Shown: positions 15,963 through 26,212 of the stretch, one piece after another
How the letters are laid out: each line of letters starts with the position of its first letter
Numbering within the stretch: position 1 is the first letter of the stretch
Assembly: GCF_000213555.1 (NCBI RefSeq)
Contig: NZ_GL891982.1
Location: 209,910 to 273,909 of the forward strand
Origin: Dysgonomonas gadei ATCC BAA-286
GTDB taxonomy: Bacteria > Bacteroidota > Bacteroidia > Bacteroidales > Dysgonomonadaceae
DNA: 64,000 nt
Direction of reading: 5' to 3'
The notes under the pieces: generated by a model
Seen by the model: only the letters and a program-made list of their open reading frames with translations
The model's database searches: none
What the model was told of the DNA's origin: nothing
Translations under genes and position numbers: made by a program

Positions 15963-18368
15963 ATGCTAATGAAAAAACTAGTTCCTTTGTTTTCTCTGAC
16001 AGCTATGGTACTGATAACGTCGTGCAACGGTCCGGAACCAACTGTAGAGAAGCCTTACAACCAAAGTATAAACATTACTCCTATCCCGCTCGAACTGATA
16101 CAAAAGCAAGACACTTTCAAGCTTTCTAAGAGGATTGTTTTCGTCGCAGGCAATACAGATATAGAAAAGGTTGCTGCTTATTTTTCCGCAAAGATAAAGG
16201 CCTCAACCGGATATGACCTTAAAACAGTAAAAGACAAACCGGCTTCTGATTACATAAGCCTGAATATTGTACCCGACCTCACTCTCAATGATGAAGGATA
16301 TACATTAGACATAACACATCAAGGTATAGATATACAGGCGAAAACGGCCCAAGGATTATTCTATGGCATGCAAACAGTTATGCAGTTACTGCCTGCCGAA
16401 ATAGAAAGTCCTACCCTTATTAAAAATATAGCATGGAATATTCCGGCAGTAACAGTCAAAGATGAACCTCGTTTCAAATACCGTGGATTGCATCTCGATG
16501 TATGCCGCCATTTTGTTGATGTGGACTTTATCAAGAAGCAACTGGATGTATTAGCCATGTTCAAAATCAATAAGTTCCACTGGCATCTGACAGAAGATCA
16601 GGCCTGGCGCATCGAGATAAAGAAATACCCTAAACTGACAGAGATGGGTGCTGTACGCACCGAAGGTGAAGGAAACACCTACGGGCCGTTCTTCTATACA
16701 CAGGAACAGGTGAAAGAAGTAGTAGCCTATGCCAAAGAACGATTCATAGAGGTGATACCCGAAATTGAACTTCCGGGCCATGCTGTGGCGGCACTGCATG
16801 CCTATCCGGAATTATCATGCACCGGAAAACCAATCGAAGTGCGCAATATCTGGGGCGTTGCAAACGACGTTTTCTGTGCGGGGAACGATTCAGTATTTCT
16901 GTTTCTTGAAGATGTGATCGCTGAAGTAGTCCCTCTGTTCGAGAGCGAATATTTTCACATAGGCGGGGACGAGTGTCCTAAACTACGTTGGGAGAAATGC
17001 CCGAAATGTCAGGCGCGTATCAAAGAACTGGGGCTGAAAGGCAATAAAGAGCACAGCGCAGAGGAGAAGCTCCAAAGTTACTTCGTTCAGCGGATAGAAA
17101 AAGTACTGCTGAAGCATAACAAGAAAATGATCGGCTGGGACGAAATACTCGAAGGTGGACTAGCGCCATCTGCAACCGTTATGAGTTGGCGGGGAGAAGA
17201 AGGCGGCATTGCCTCTGCAAATATGGGACATGATGTAATTATGACCCCGGGAGCATGGCTGTATGTGGACAAATACCAAGGAGATCCCAATCTCCAGACA
17301 GTAACCATAGGCGGATATTTGACATTAAGCAAAGTCTATAATTACGAACCTGTTCCCGGACTAATAGATGACGATAAGAAGCACCACATACTGGGAGCTC
17401 AGGCGAATATGTGGAATGAATATAATTATACAGGAGAAGAAATGGAGTATGATATATATCCACGCATAATAGCCTTATCTGAATTAACCTGGTCTGCAAA
17501 AGAAAACAAGAGTTATGAAGATTTCGAACGACGTATCGATAACCAACGTGTACGTCTCGATATGCACGGTATCAATTACTATATCCCTATGCCTGAAGAC
17601 AAAGGCCCTCATATGATAAAATACTGGGGTGATTCTGTCAGCGCGCCATTCTCCTGTAATTTTGTAGTGTTTACAGATCAGGCAACACTTGATTTCAAAA
17701 CAACCGAACCTGCCAGAATGGTTTATACAACGGATGGTAGTGAACCTACTCTGAAATCGGAGGTATTTACAAAACCATTGACATTTACAGAAAACACAAC
17801 ACTGAAAATACGCTCGGTACTGCTTTCTGATAAAATGAGTCCTGTACGCACAATTACAATAGAAAAACAAACATATGCGCCGGCTGTAGAAAAAGAAAAA
17901 AATGCTAAACCCGGACTAACAGCGGAGTATTACAAAGGTTATGTAAGAACAGTTGCCGAACTGAATGGTAAGAATCCAACTGAAACCGAACAGGTAGCAA
18001 CACCTCAGGACACCAAATACAGAGTCAAAGACTATATGGAAGTATATGTCGACGATTTCTATTCTTATATTCTGACGGGATATATAAATATTCCTGAAGA
18101 TGGAATATATTATTTCAATACGGATAGTGAATTATGGTTGGACGGCACATACTTAATCTCTAATGAAAAAGATAATAGCGGCACAGCCCGACGATTCTCC
18201 CGCAGCGACAAGTCCATCGCTCTGGCAAAAGGCCCTCATGCTATTAAAATAGTAAGGCTAGGTGCTATATTCGGAGGCTGGCCTACACAATGGGACCCGG
18301 TAATGCTATCGGTACGCAAAGCCGATCAAGCGGAGTTTACTCTTATGGATGCTTCTTATTTTAAATAA
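15963..18368 (+). CDS. GH20 beta-N-acetylhexosaminidase lipoprotein
   Basis: An 801-residue lipoprotein (lipobox LITSC, Cys about 21) that removes terminal N-acetylglucosamine or N-acetylgalactosamine from glycans. The order is a GH20b alpha/beta domain (about 35-165), then the GH20 TIM barrel (about 168-520) with the catalytic Asp336-Glu337 pair in HIGGDECPKLRW. Next comes a chitobiase/hexosaminidase C-terminal domain (about 560-645, YTTDGSEPTLKSE), and finally a PA14-like domain (about 655-795, LTAEYYKGYV), a likely carbohydrate-binding module. It is a free-standing gene with its own promoter and a strong terminator after it. A second in-frame ATG at 15969 is equally possible as start. Confidence 0.92.
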   Translation: MLMKKLVPLFSLTAMVLITSCNGPEPTVEKPYNQSINITPIPLELIQKQDTFKLSKRIVFVAGNTDIEKVAAYFSAKIKASTGYDLKTVKDKPASDYISLNIVPDLTLNDEGYTLDITHQGIDIQAKTAQGLFYGMQTVMQLLPAEIESPTLIKNIAWNIPAVTVKDEPRFKYRGLHLDVCRHFVDVDFIKKQLDVLAMFKINKFHWHLTEDQAWRIEIKKYPKLTEMGAVRTEGEGNTYGPFFYTQEQVKEVVAYAKERFIEVIPEIELPGHAVAALHAYPELSCTGKPIEVRNIWGVANDVFCAGNDSVFLFLEDVIAEVVPLFESEYFHIGGDECPKLRWEKCPKCQARIKELGLKGNKEHSAEEKLQSYFVQRIEKVLLKHNKKMIGWDEILEGGLAPSATVMSWRGEEGGIASANMGHDVIMTPGAWLYVDKYQGDPNLQTVTIGGYLTLSKVYNYEPVPGLIDDDKKHHILGAQANMWNEYNYTGEEMEYDIYPRIIALSELTWSAKENKSYEDFERRIDNQRVRLDMHGINYYIPMPEDKGPHMIKYWGDSVSAPFSCNFVVFTDQATLDFKTTEPARMVYTTDGSEPTLKSEVFTKPLTFTENTTLKIRSVLLSDKMSPVRTITIEKQTYAPAVEKEKNAKPGLTAEYYKGYVRTVAELNGKNPTETEQVATPQDTKYRVKDYMEVYVDDFYSYILTGYINIPEDGIYYFNTDSELWLDGTYLISNEKDNSGTARRFSRSDKSIALAKGPHAIKIVRLGAIFGGWPTQWDPVMLSVRKADQAEFTLMDASYFK

Positions 18369-18390
18369 AAGCTTTTGGTTAGATTTTTGA

Positions 18391-18422
18391 AAGCCCTTGA
18401 AGAAATATTTCTTCAAGGGCTT
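18391..18422. terminator. Bidirectional intrinsic terminator
   Basis: A perfect 12-bp stem (AAGCCCTTGAAG/CTTCAAGGGCTT) with an 8-base loop, followed by TTCTTTT. It ends the hexosaminidase gene and can also serve the convergent TPR gene. Confidence 0.85.
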
Positions 18423-18485
18423 TTCTTTTCTTTCAATATTAAAAGTAACCGGCTGAAAGACCGCTTAACCAATTCAATATCGGCC

Positions 18486-20702
18486 TTATCCCATTTTGTA
18501 TTTTATCTGATCGAATAAGTAAGGAAATATCCTCTCATCTACACCATGGTTAATGAGAGTAACTCTATCTGCATCGAAAAGCATTTGAAATAATTCAAAA
18601 TCATTGTCCTGATACAATGCTTGTTTATAATATTCGACAGCTTCCTTTTTGTTTCCCATACATAGCTCCACATGACCGGCATTCAGATAATCATGCACAG
18701 TTGGCTTACCCGTCAGTATCCGGCTGTAATATTTTTGAGCAAGATCGTATTTCTTTTGTAAGAAAGCGGTCCATGCAATCGGCCGCAGAGCCTTCGCCCC
18801 TTTGCTGTCGAGCAATTCTACTTTGAAATAAGTGTTCAATGCTTGTTCATAATCATTCAGTTCCAGATAGCAATGACCTATATTCAATTCTATATTTATA
18901 TTATCAGGAGTCAGTTTGGCTGCTTTCTTATAATATTCCAAAGATAATTCAGGTTGTTTCTGCGAACGGTACAATTGTGCGATACGCTTAATTATCCACG
19001 AGTCGTTAGGCTTCAGTAAATCTGCTTGCAAATAGGCATTGAGAGCACCCTCCAGATCATTAATCATCTGCCTGCAATAACCAACCTTCTGCCATATATC
19101 GTCGCTTTGATCATCTATAGCTATAAGCCTGTTGAAGATATTCAGGGCTTCACCGAAATTATTTTTATCAAAACAATACAGTGCTATTTTCTTCATATCT
19201 TCTATGTTTGAGATAAGCGGAGCTATCGATTTCTTGTCATAGAAATTGAGGCTTAGCCTGAATATATCATAGAAACTGTTTCGGTAAGGATTCAGTTTGA
19301 AGAAGCGGTACAAATCCTGAATATACTGATTCGACACCACCTCTTCATCTATAGCCGGATTCATTTCTTTAGCCTCCTTTTGCAGCTGTTTAATCTCTTC
19401 CGATTCAGCGCCCATACGTCCGAGCATCATTTCGCGCTGGGTAGCGGGGATCTGCAAAAGACTCAGGCAGAATGAATATTTATCGGAGTTACACATATGT
19501 CCTGAATCTACAACTGCAGCCTGCAGCAAAGCACTCTTCTTCTCTTCGGGGAACAGAGTCGAAAATTCGGAATATGAAGGATCGAACGGTAAGAACCAGT
19601 TACCCATATCGGAGAAAAATGAAAAGTTCTTTAATCCGGAGAAAGTAGAATGGAATACATCCGCTCCTTCCATTTGCAAATTGGAATACTCCTGTAACTT
19701 CTTACCCAGGCCGGATTCTTCCAGTTCTTTTTGCCATTCAGGATTCTTCTCCGAAAAATCGGAATCACCACCCATTAGTTCATCCATATTGAGTTTTCTT
19801 CCTGCCAGATTATTGAACTTCATCATCTCGGGCAGTATCTCTTCCTTGATCTTTTTAGTTATCTGTTCCGTTTCGCGGGAACGAATAAGCTGTATGATAG
19901 TTCTTAATATAGCTTGGCGAAACTCCGGTTTTTCGGAAAGTGTATCCAGTTGATTTTGTAATTCAGGATATAATGCCCAACGGACGTCATACATTTGCAT
20001 CACGACAACCAATCCCACAATTGCCCTAGCCCTCAGCTGTATATTATCTAAGGCTGATGCCTGCATCAACACCTGTATTTTTCGAAAATCGAAACGATGA
20101 AACAGGCTCAAAGTGATAGCTGACAAGAACAGGCTTTTTTCGCGAACAGGCAAACTAAAATTGGTAACAAACGAAATATAATCGTTAAAATCATTCTCAT
20201 CGGCACGTGGTGAAACAAATACCATATTGAAGATATCGGAAGCTATACGCTCACGTTTTACTGCCAGTTCCCGCTTCTTATTTGTTTTTTCTTCGCCATC
20301 CTCGAGTAAATCGATCAGTGCAATAGAGTCTGCCACATCTTTTAGTTGCGAAGCATAGCCGGATATTGCCCCGTTTTTCAGTGAATTAATACGATACTTT
20401 TCATAAAAGACATTCGATGACTCTATTCTTAGCAACTCATCAGCCGAGTCATCTGCCAATTCATATAATGAACGTAATAGATTATTGTACACACTCTCCC
20501 GCTCCGGGTCTTCAACCCCTTCGAAGAGATAATGGAGCATGAATTTATAATTTGTTTCCAGTTCGCTGAGTGTTTCAGAAATTTTCCAGTCCTGTGTATT
20601 TATTGTCAGTTTCATTAATGACTCAAAGGCATCTTTCAACTGTCTTTTTGACAGGTTTTGAAGAATATCTTTCTTTAATGAAATTATGTCGCGGCTGTTC
20701 AT
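18486..20702 (-). CDS. Tetratricopeptide repeat protein
   Basis: A 738-residue, probably cytoplasmic protein with no signal peptide. The first two thirds are alpha-helical and acidic without a recognised catalytic motif. From about residue 520 there are tandem TPR units (for example ALNIFNRLIAIDDQSDDIW, ALNAYLQADLLKPNDSWI, SLEYYKKAAKLTPDNINI and AVEYYKQALYQDND). TPR arrays bind proteins and act as scaffolds, so an adaptor role is likely but no partner is evident. The gene follows the antiporter gene by 47 bp on the same strand and may share its transcript. Confidence 0.8.
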   Translation of the reverse strand: MNSRDIISLKKDILQNLSKRQLKDAFESLMKLTINTQDWKISETLSELETNYKFMLHYLFEGVEDPERESVYNNLLRSLYELADDSADELLRIESSNVFYEKYRINSLKNGAISGYASQLKDVADSIALIDLLEDGEEKTNKKRELAVKRERIASDIFNMVFVSPRADENDFNDYISFVTNFSLPVREKSLFLSAITLSLFHRFDFRKIQVLMQASALDNIQLRARAIVGLVVVMQMYDVRWALYPELQNQLDTLSEKPEFRQAILRTIIQLIRSRETEQITKKIKEEILPEMMKFNNLAGRKLNMDELMGGDSDFSEKNPEWQKELEESGLGKKLQEYSNLQMEGADVFHSTFSGLKNFSFFSDMGNWFLPFDPSYSEFSTLFPEEKKSALLQAAVVDSGHMCNSDKYSFCLSLLQIPATQREMMLGRMGAESEEIKQLQKEAKEMNPAIDEEVVSNQYIQDLYRFFKLNPYRNSFYDIFRLSLNFYDKKSIAPLISNIEDMKKIALYCFDKNNFGEALNIFNRLIAIDDQSDDIWQKVGYCRQMINDLEGALNAYLQADLLKPNDSWIIKRIAQLYRSQKQPELSLEYYKKAAKLTPDNINIELNIGHCYLELNDYEQALNTYFKVELLDSKGAKALRPIAWTAFLQKKYDLAQKYYSRILTGKPTVHDYLNAGHVELCMGNKKEAVEYYKQALYQDNDFELFQMLFDADRVTLINHGVDERIFPYLFDQIKYKMG

Positions 20703-20749
20703 ACTTTAGTTACGAGTTATAAGTTACAAATTTACCAGAGTCCCGGCAA

Positions 20750-23041
20750 TTAATTAGTAAGGACTAAAGTAGAGGGTGCATCTTTCATCAGTTTAGGATT
20801 TCTGCTATCCAGTTCCTTCCAGCTATTGAGGCTTATCATTATCAAATCCTGCTTTTTCAGAATATCACTATCGATAGGGATATTATTATTCCAAAGCTGG
20901 AACAGATAAGGGTTTATCGCCTTAATCGCGCGAACGGATTTTATGAAATCCATCGAGGTATCCATCAGTCCGATAGCATCCCAAAGGGTAATCCGCACAT
21001 ACGAATTTTCGGCCAGTCGTTCCATGAAATCTCCTACAAAGATGTCGTCCTCGTCCAGTATAGGAACAAAAATATTCCTCATACTTACCAGTCCTTTATC
21101 TATACCTCTATCAACAAATATGCCAACCGGCATATCGCTCTTGGAAACAATGGTACGTTGCCCTTCGTCGAGGGGGGCCAGCAGCATGCGGCTCCATTTT
21201 TTCTGATTTCCTAATTTTGTAAGTAAATAATTAGGTAAATGAAGTATCCTGTTAGAGAAGCCAAGGAAGCGTCCCAGAACATTATCTGATAAAACAGAGC
21301 CCTGATAGCCTATCAGCAGGAAGTCATAATCCCCTTTATTTGCTATCTTGGCAACACTATTATTGGTATCACCCACCACCTTGAATACCGGAATGAAACT
21401 TTGTTGCAGACTGTGCGCTTCCTCTTCTACCGGCTTGAACATCTCCTCTTCTTCTTCCTCTATACCGTATTGATACAGTAGGTTCCCTTCTGAAAGATGA
21501 AGCATTGTCAGTTCAGAACCCGCCTGTTTCTTCCTTATGAAACTATTAGCGACAAACATCAGTTTACGCCCCATTTCAGGGCTCTGAAACCAAACTAATA
21601 TTTTGTATTTATCCTCCTGAACGAGATCGGTATCCGCTTGCTTTTTCTTGAATACTTTATCTATAATACTTAGTAAAGGAGATGTCATAAAAGTAGTGGT
21701 AAGTGCCATCACAACCATCATTGCAAAGACTTCGGGCGTAAGAATACCAAGGTCAAGCCCTATATTAAGCACAACCAATTCCATCAGTCCCCTTGTATTC
21801 ATCAATGCGCCGATGGTAAGGCTGTCTTTCCAGTTATTCCCGACAAATCGTGCGGCAATTGCGCTTCCCATTGTCTTTCCAAAAATGGCAAGGAAAACAA
21901 TCCCTCCGCAGATCATCCATAAGCCGGGTTCGTTGAGTAGTCCTATTTCAGTGCGTAAACCGGTAAAGACAAAGAATAAAGGCAGTAATAGTACCAGTGA
22001 TACGTCTTCTATTTTTTCGGTAAACAGATTCCTGAAGTTAAGATTGGGAGGCATAATCACACCCGCCAAAAATGCCCCGAACAGCGCGTGTATTCCTATT
22101 ACTTCGGTAGCGTAAGCCGAGAGAAACAATATCAAGAAAAACACTCCTATAACCGACTTGCTTATAGTTCTATTAGAAGATTGCAAATCAGCTATCCGTT
22201 TCAGAAAAGGACGCACAATCTTGAACATGGCTAGTACGTACAGTAGCGCCAAAAGGATGATAAATAATGAACTGGCAAATGAGCCTGCCTTAACAACGGC
22301 AATAACGGTAGCCAATAAGCACCAGGCAGTAATATCGTCTATTGCAGCACATGTAATTATGGTAGCACCCAAGGGAGTTTTATTAATCCCTCTTTCGTGT
22401 ATAATACGTGCCATGACCGGAAATGCTGCAATGCTCATAGCAATTCCCATAAATAAAGCAAACGGCAGAAAAATTGTACTTTGATGTGTAAAATTTCCAA
22501 ACAAATAATAGGCAACAAGAACACCTAATGTAAAGCAAACCGCAATACTGGTATGGCTGATAATAAGAGCATTATTGGCCCTATTTTTCAGGGTTTTCAA
22601 ATTCAGTTCCATACCCACGATAAACATAAACAGGATAAGACCTATCTGACTGAGAAACCGTATATTTTCCAAGGAGGATACCGGAAAAAGGAATTCGGAT
22701 ACCTGAGGGAAATAATGTCCAAGTAGGGAGGGACCGAGTACTACTCCTGCAAAAATCTCGCCCACGACGGTAGGCTGTCCTATCTTTTGGCAAATCCACC
22801 CGAATATTCTTACAGCCAGCAAAATAACAACTATTTGTAATAATAATATAGCTACAGGCGCGCCGAAATCCTCGGTCAGATGATGTATAAAATCGTTCCA
22901 TGCGGAGGTGGTTGATGCCAATCCGTATACATTTTGTTTAGCTTCGAGATTATGTCTTCCGACTCTGACGATAAAATATATCAGTGCCGAAAACAGGCCT
23001 ATGATAGATGTGTAAAATACAAGGTTTCTATATTTTTTCAT
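20750..23041 (-). CDS. CPA2-family cation/proton antiporter with C-terminal stress-type domain
   Basis: A 763-residue membrane transporter. After an N-terminal helix (about 8-26), residues about 60-455 form the Na+/H+ exchanger-type fold with 11-13 hydrophobic segments. Motifs include GEIFAGVVLGPSLLG, FMGIAMSIAAFPV and CAAIDDITAW; the Asp pair in the last is characteristic of the ion site. The C-terminal 280 residues are soluble and resemble a universal-stress-like regulatory region (MLAPLDEGQRTIVSK). The protein should exchange Na+ or K+ for H+ across the inner membrane. The N-terminal extra helix and spacer (residues 1-55) are typical of the Bacteroidota branch. Ion specificity is not deducible. 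Confidence 0.9.
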   Translation of the reverse strand: MKKYRNLVFYTSIIGLFSALIYFIVRVGRHNLEAKQNVYGLASTTSAWNDFIHHLTEDFGAPVAILLLQIVVILLAVRIFGWICQKIGQPTVVGEIFAGVVLGPSLLGHYFPQVSEFLFPVSSLENIRFLSQIGLILFMFIVGMELNLKTLKNRANNALIISHTSIAVCFTLGVLVAYYLFGNFTHQSTIFLPFALFMGIAMSIAAFPVMARIIHERGINKTPLGATIITCAAIDDITAWCLLATVIAVVKAGSFASSLFIILLALLYVLAMFKIVRPFLKRIADLQSSNRTISKSVIGVFFLILFLSAYATEVIGIHALFGAFLAGVIMPPNLNFRNLFTEKIEDVSLVLLLPLFFVFTGLRTEIGLLNEPGLWMICGGIVFLAIFGKTMGSAIAARFVGNNWKDSLTIGALMNTRGLMELVVLNIGLDLGILTPEVFAMMVVMALTTTFMTSPLLSIIDKVFKKKQADTDLVQEDKYKILVWFQSPEMGRKLMFVANSFIRKKQAGSELTMLHLSEGNLLYQYGIEEEEEEMFKPVEEEAHSLQQSFIPVFKVVGDTNNSVAKIANKGDYDFLLIGYQGSVLSDNVLGRFLGFSNRILHLPNYLLTKLGNQKKWSRMLLAPLDEGQRTIVSKSDMPVGIFVDRGIDKGLVSMRNIFVPILDEDDIFVGDFMERLAENSYVRITLWDAIGLMDTSMDFIKSVRAIKAINPYLFQLWNNNIPIDSDILKKQDLIMISLNSWKELDSRNPKLMKDAPSTLVLTN

Positions 23042-23085
23042 AAACTTAATATGCTGTTTATGAGCTTACTTTTTTCTTTCAGATG

Positions 23086-23093
23086 CAAAGGTA
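23086..23093 (-). promoter_or_regulatory. Promoter -7 box for the antiporter gene
   Basis: TACCTTTG on the minus strand is an exact TAnnTTTG match, 45 bp before the start at 23041. No clear -33 box. Confidence 0.5.
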
Positions 23094-23463
23094 CAATTTT
23101 TAAATGACAATCCGGTATTTCAATCCGGAACGAAAAATCGGCAAATATTGTTTCTGCACTATATTTATCTCTATATAAATAATTTGTGATCTGATAGCCT
23201 ATTCATAATTCGTATGGTTATTTCGTTTCTATACTATAGAAGATGTGTGTATATGCTTAACAGTTAATAGAGAAGATTAACTGAGCAACCTGTAGAGGCT
23301 TAAACAAGTGATAATTAAGAAGTGATATAAGAGATACTTTACCTAGTATTTAAAACACTTGACAAAGTGTTAAATAGCTGCATATTTGTTAAAAAATAGC
23401 TTTAAAAGTATGTATTAATCCAAAATTTAAACCCGAAGTTATCAGATATTTATTATATATAAT

Positions 23464-23471
23464 TATCTTTG
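23464..23471 (+). promoter_or_regulatory. Promoter -7 box for the 832-residue lipoprotein gene
   Basis: TATCTTTG is an exact TAnnTTTG match and would give a leader of about 65 nt before the ATG at 23543. Confidence 0.55.
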
Positions 23472-23542
23472 CAGCGTTTTTCTATAACTATAAATATTAC
23501 AAAACTTTACGATTTCGATTTTTCGAGCCAAAAATAAACTTT

Positions 23543-26041
23543 ATGGAGAAAAAAACTTACAAACTATTATCCGGGTTATCGTTTACTAGTATGTTGTCCA
23601 TCCCTATTGTAACACTGACTTTGATGTTGTCGTGTTCCACATCCAATTCAGTACGTGAGATACGGGCTTCCCGCGACCCATACGCAAATTACGTACCGCC
23701 TATAAAAGTCAAAGTCCCTGTTACAAAGGATGATGCTTTGACAAAAGATTTATTTATGCAATCCCAATCTAAACGACCTAATATAGAGTTACCCTATATA
23801 GAAGGACAGGATAAAGGACAGGTTGTAGTTGCCGAGCAGGTCACATATACCAATGCAGAGGCAATAAACGAACCTAAGCCTGATGCAAATAAAGTACTCG
23901 ATCTTAGCCAAGTACAGCATCTGAGCGAGGTGGTAGTTACAGCTAAATCCCGTTTTACACCGGAGCAAAACGGACGGGTAAACGTGGACTTTGTAGTAAG
24001 AGTGCCTAAAGAACTACTTTCTACTAACTTCCGGGTAACAATGTCACCTAAGTTATTGCATAATGACTCTGTGGTACCTCTTAAAACAATTGTGCTAAAA
24101 GGACAGGAGTTTTCAAACAAACAGAAACAATCCTATAAAGATTATGAGGATTATGTAAATTCCATAGTAGATGAGTCGCAATACGACAGCGTGTTTGTGG
24201 ACTATAAAGGAGTAGAGGAAGATATCGCTTTCCAGCAAAACTTCTATTACAACCAGTACCATAAAGAATGGAGCAGGCAGGCTGATTTCGAAGAATGGAA
24301 AACCAGCAAGGAAGATGCTGAAGCGTTAATGGCCGCTAAACAGACCGGCTTCGACAAAAAGCTCTATTATGAGAATGTGCGTAAAGCAAGAGAGAAAGCA
24401 ATGAAAGAGGTAGCAAAAGGTAAAGATACCACAGGCTTTTTCGCAAAATATATGAAAAATGTTCCTAAGCCGGATGATCTGAAAAAGGGCAGAACCGTTG
24501 TGGAGCAGAAAAATGATTATCGTCTCGATTTTTATAAAGAATATTCGAATCGTGCCAAAGAACAGGTTTTGCGCGATTGGGCAACAGGTAAGGATACAAT
24601 CGGAGCTTACGCCCGTTATATGAAAAACTTCGACAAGAACCTGAAAACTTTAATGCTGGAAGGAGAAGATCTTACCCGTATTCCTGAGAGGTTCCGTGAT
24701 ATATACAGGGAGGGCCGGGCAATGAATCAGATCAAGAACCAATATCTGACCAACCAGGACTCTATAGAAATCGCTCAAAGCCGCTATAAGTTTGAAGATA
24801 TAGCGCTTAACGAGATGAAGAAAGAACGACGAGAAGAAAAGAGACGCGAACTAATCATTTTTCCTTATGAAGAAAATACCCGCCTAGATACAGTAATACA
24901 GACCGACCGTGATTTCTTTTTTGTATACAAACAGGATTATCCGGTAACTCCGGGGATGAGAAGGCTTCGCTTGGCGATGAATACTAAAATAGATGCGATA
25001 GACCGCAGTAGCTTTGTTACCCCTCTGTCCGACACTTTGTCTTATTTTATTTCATCCTTGTCTCAGCTGGTAGATTCTACACTCATATCCAAGACTACTA
25101 CAATTCACAGGGATGTATATAATACAATGGTTATTTATCCCAAATTTGCAACAGGTAAATCCACCTTCAATATAAATTACAGGGATAACAAAGAACAGGC
25201 TGATAAAGTATTAAACACTTACCGCACATTTAGCGGAGAAGGCAAATTATTGATGGACAGTGTGATCATACGGGTATCCACAGCCCTGGATGGTTCGTAT
25301 GATGATAATATCGAATTGTCAATGAAGCGTGCAAATGCACTGAAGGATTACTTTATCAAGTCGTTAGGAGGTAATAAAGCCGATATGGCAATGATATTCA
25401 AAACACGTTATAGTGGAGAAGACTGGAATACAATGGCCCGTTTGATTGTCAAGAGAACCGACATGCCTAACAAGTCTGAAATATTGGATATGTTGACACA
25501 AGCGGTAAATCCTGATCAATGTGAGCAGGAAATAAAGAAAAACTATCCGGCTGATTTCAAAATTATTCAGGATTCAATATATCCATTGTTAAACAAAGCT
25601 GACATTATCTTCAATATGACTCGTCCGGGTATGGCAGAAGAAATTTCAGTGAATACCGAAGTACGCCTGGATTATGCACAGGCACTCCGTTTCTTACAAG
25701 ACAGGGAATACTGGAAGGCATTGGATATATTACAGGCTTATCCGGATTATAATACAGCACTATGCCTCGTATGCATGGGCTACAATGCGAAGGCTTTAGA
25801 TTTATTAAATGATTTGAAGCAGACAGGAAATACGGAATACCTGAGAGCAATACTCTCTATCCGTGCCGGTAATGATAATGAAGCTATCGAACATTTAATA
25901 AAGGCCTGCGAATTAGATCCTACAAAAGCATATCGTGCACCACTCGATCCGGAAATTGCAGGATTGGTACGCAAATATAATCTGCAAGACCGCTTGAACA
26001 GCAGTGCCAATACTCCTGTAAGTTTACCCGATCAGGAATAA
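23543..26041 (+). CDS. Large lipoprotein with internal duplication, OmpA-like and TPR-like parts
   Basis: An 832-residue protein with a lipobox (LMLSC, Cys31), so it is probably anchored in the outer membrane. Residues about 125-200 look like a beta-rich domain (HLSEVVVTAKSRF). A charged helical region follows with two related blocks at about 272-307 and 330-364; each ends in a KGKDT- or TGKDT-type turn then G(F/A)(F/Y)A(K/R)YMKN, an internal duplication. At about 525-640 the pattern YPKFATGKSTFNIN and LSMKRANALKDYFIKS recalls an OmpA-type peptidoglycan-binding fold. The C-terminal 120 residues resemble TPR. I do not recognise a named family. It could be a cell-envelope scaffold. The gene is monocistronic, with its own promoter box and terminator. 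Confidence 0.7.
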   Translation: MEKKTYKLLSGLSFTSMLSIPIVTLTLMLSCSTSNSVREIRASRDPYANYVPPIKVKVPVTKDDALTKDLFMQSQSKRPNIELPYIEGQDKGQVVVAEQVTYTNAEAINEPKPDANKVLDLSQVQHLSEVVVTAKSRFTPEQNGRVNVDFVVRVPKELLSTNFRVTMSPKLLHNDSVVPLKTIVLKGQEFSNKQKQSYKDYEDYVNSIVDESQYDSVFVDYKGVEEDIAFQQNFYYNQYHKEWSRQADFEEWKTSKEDAEALMAAKQTGFDKKLYYENVRKAREKAMKEVAKGKDTTGFFAKYMKNVPKPDDLKKGRTVVEQKNDYRLDFYKEYSNRAKEQVLRDWATGKDTIGAYARYMKNFDKNLKTLMLEGEDLTRIPERFRDIYREGRAMNQIKNQYLTNQDSIEIAQSRYKFEDIALNEMKKERREEKRRELIIFPYEENTRLDTVIQTDRDFFFVYKQDYPVTPGMRRLRLAMNTKIDAIDRSSFVTPLSDTLSYFISSLSQLVDSTLISKTTTIHRDVYNTMVIYPKFATGKSTFNINYRDNKEQADKVLNTYRTFSGEGKLLMDSVIIRVSTALDGSYDDNIELSMKRANALKDYFIKSLGGNKADMAMIFKTRYSGEDWNTMARLIVKRTDMPNKSEILDMLTQAVNPDQCEQEIKKNYPADFKIIQDSIYPLLNKADIIFNMTRPGMAEEISVNTEVRLDYAQALRFLQDREYWKALDILQAYPDYNTALCLVCMGYNAKALDLLNDLKQTGNTEYLRAILSIRAGNDNEAIEHLIKACELDPTKAYRAPLDPEIAGLVRKYNLQDRLNSSANTPVSLPDQE

Positions 26042-26065
26042 CGTAATCGAGATAAAGAAAATTGA

Positions 26066-26101
26066 AAAAGCCTCAGCTAAATAGATAGCTGAGGCTTTTT
26101 T
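26066..26101 (+). terminator. Intrinsic terminator
   Basis: A perfect 14-bp stem (AAAAGCCTCAGCTA/TAGCTGAGGCTTTT) with a 6-base loop, followed by T residues, 25 bp after the lipoprotein stop. Confidence 0.85.
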
Positions 26102-26212
26102 GTGCTGAATATTGAAATACGCTTTAATATGCAAGTATATACCTCCCCAAATAGCCATACCAATCTACCCCTCCCCCAACCTACCGGAATATATCTATAA
26201 CTACTTTATATT

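Larger units (their letters stand above)
23042..23542. other. Gene-free divergent intergenic region
   Basis: About 500 bp of A+T-rich DNA between the antiporter (minus) and the large lipoprotein gene (plus). I see a promoter box on each strand (23086-23093 and 23464-23471) and no ORF, RNA gene or strong hairpin between them. Confidence 0.6.

Noticed and set aside
21648..22115. Plus-strand ORF of 155 residues opposite the antiporter
   Set aside because: Antisense of membrane helices with no family resemblance; the antiporter is clearly real.
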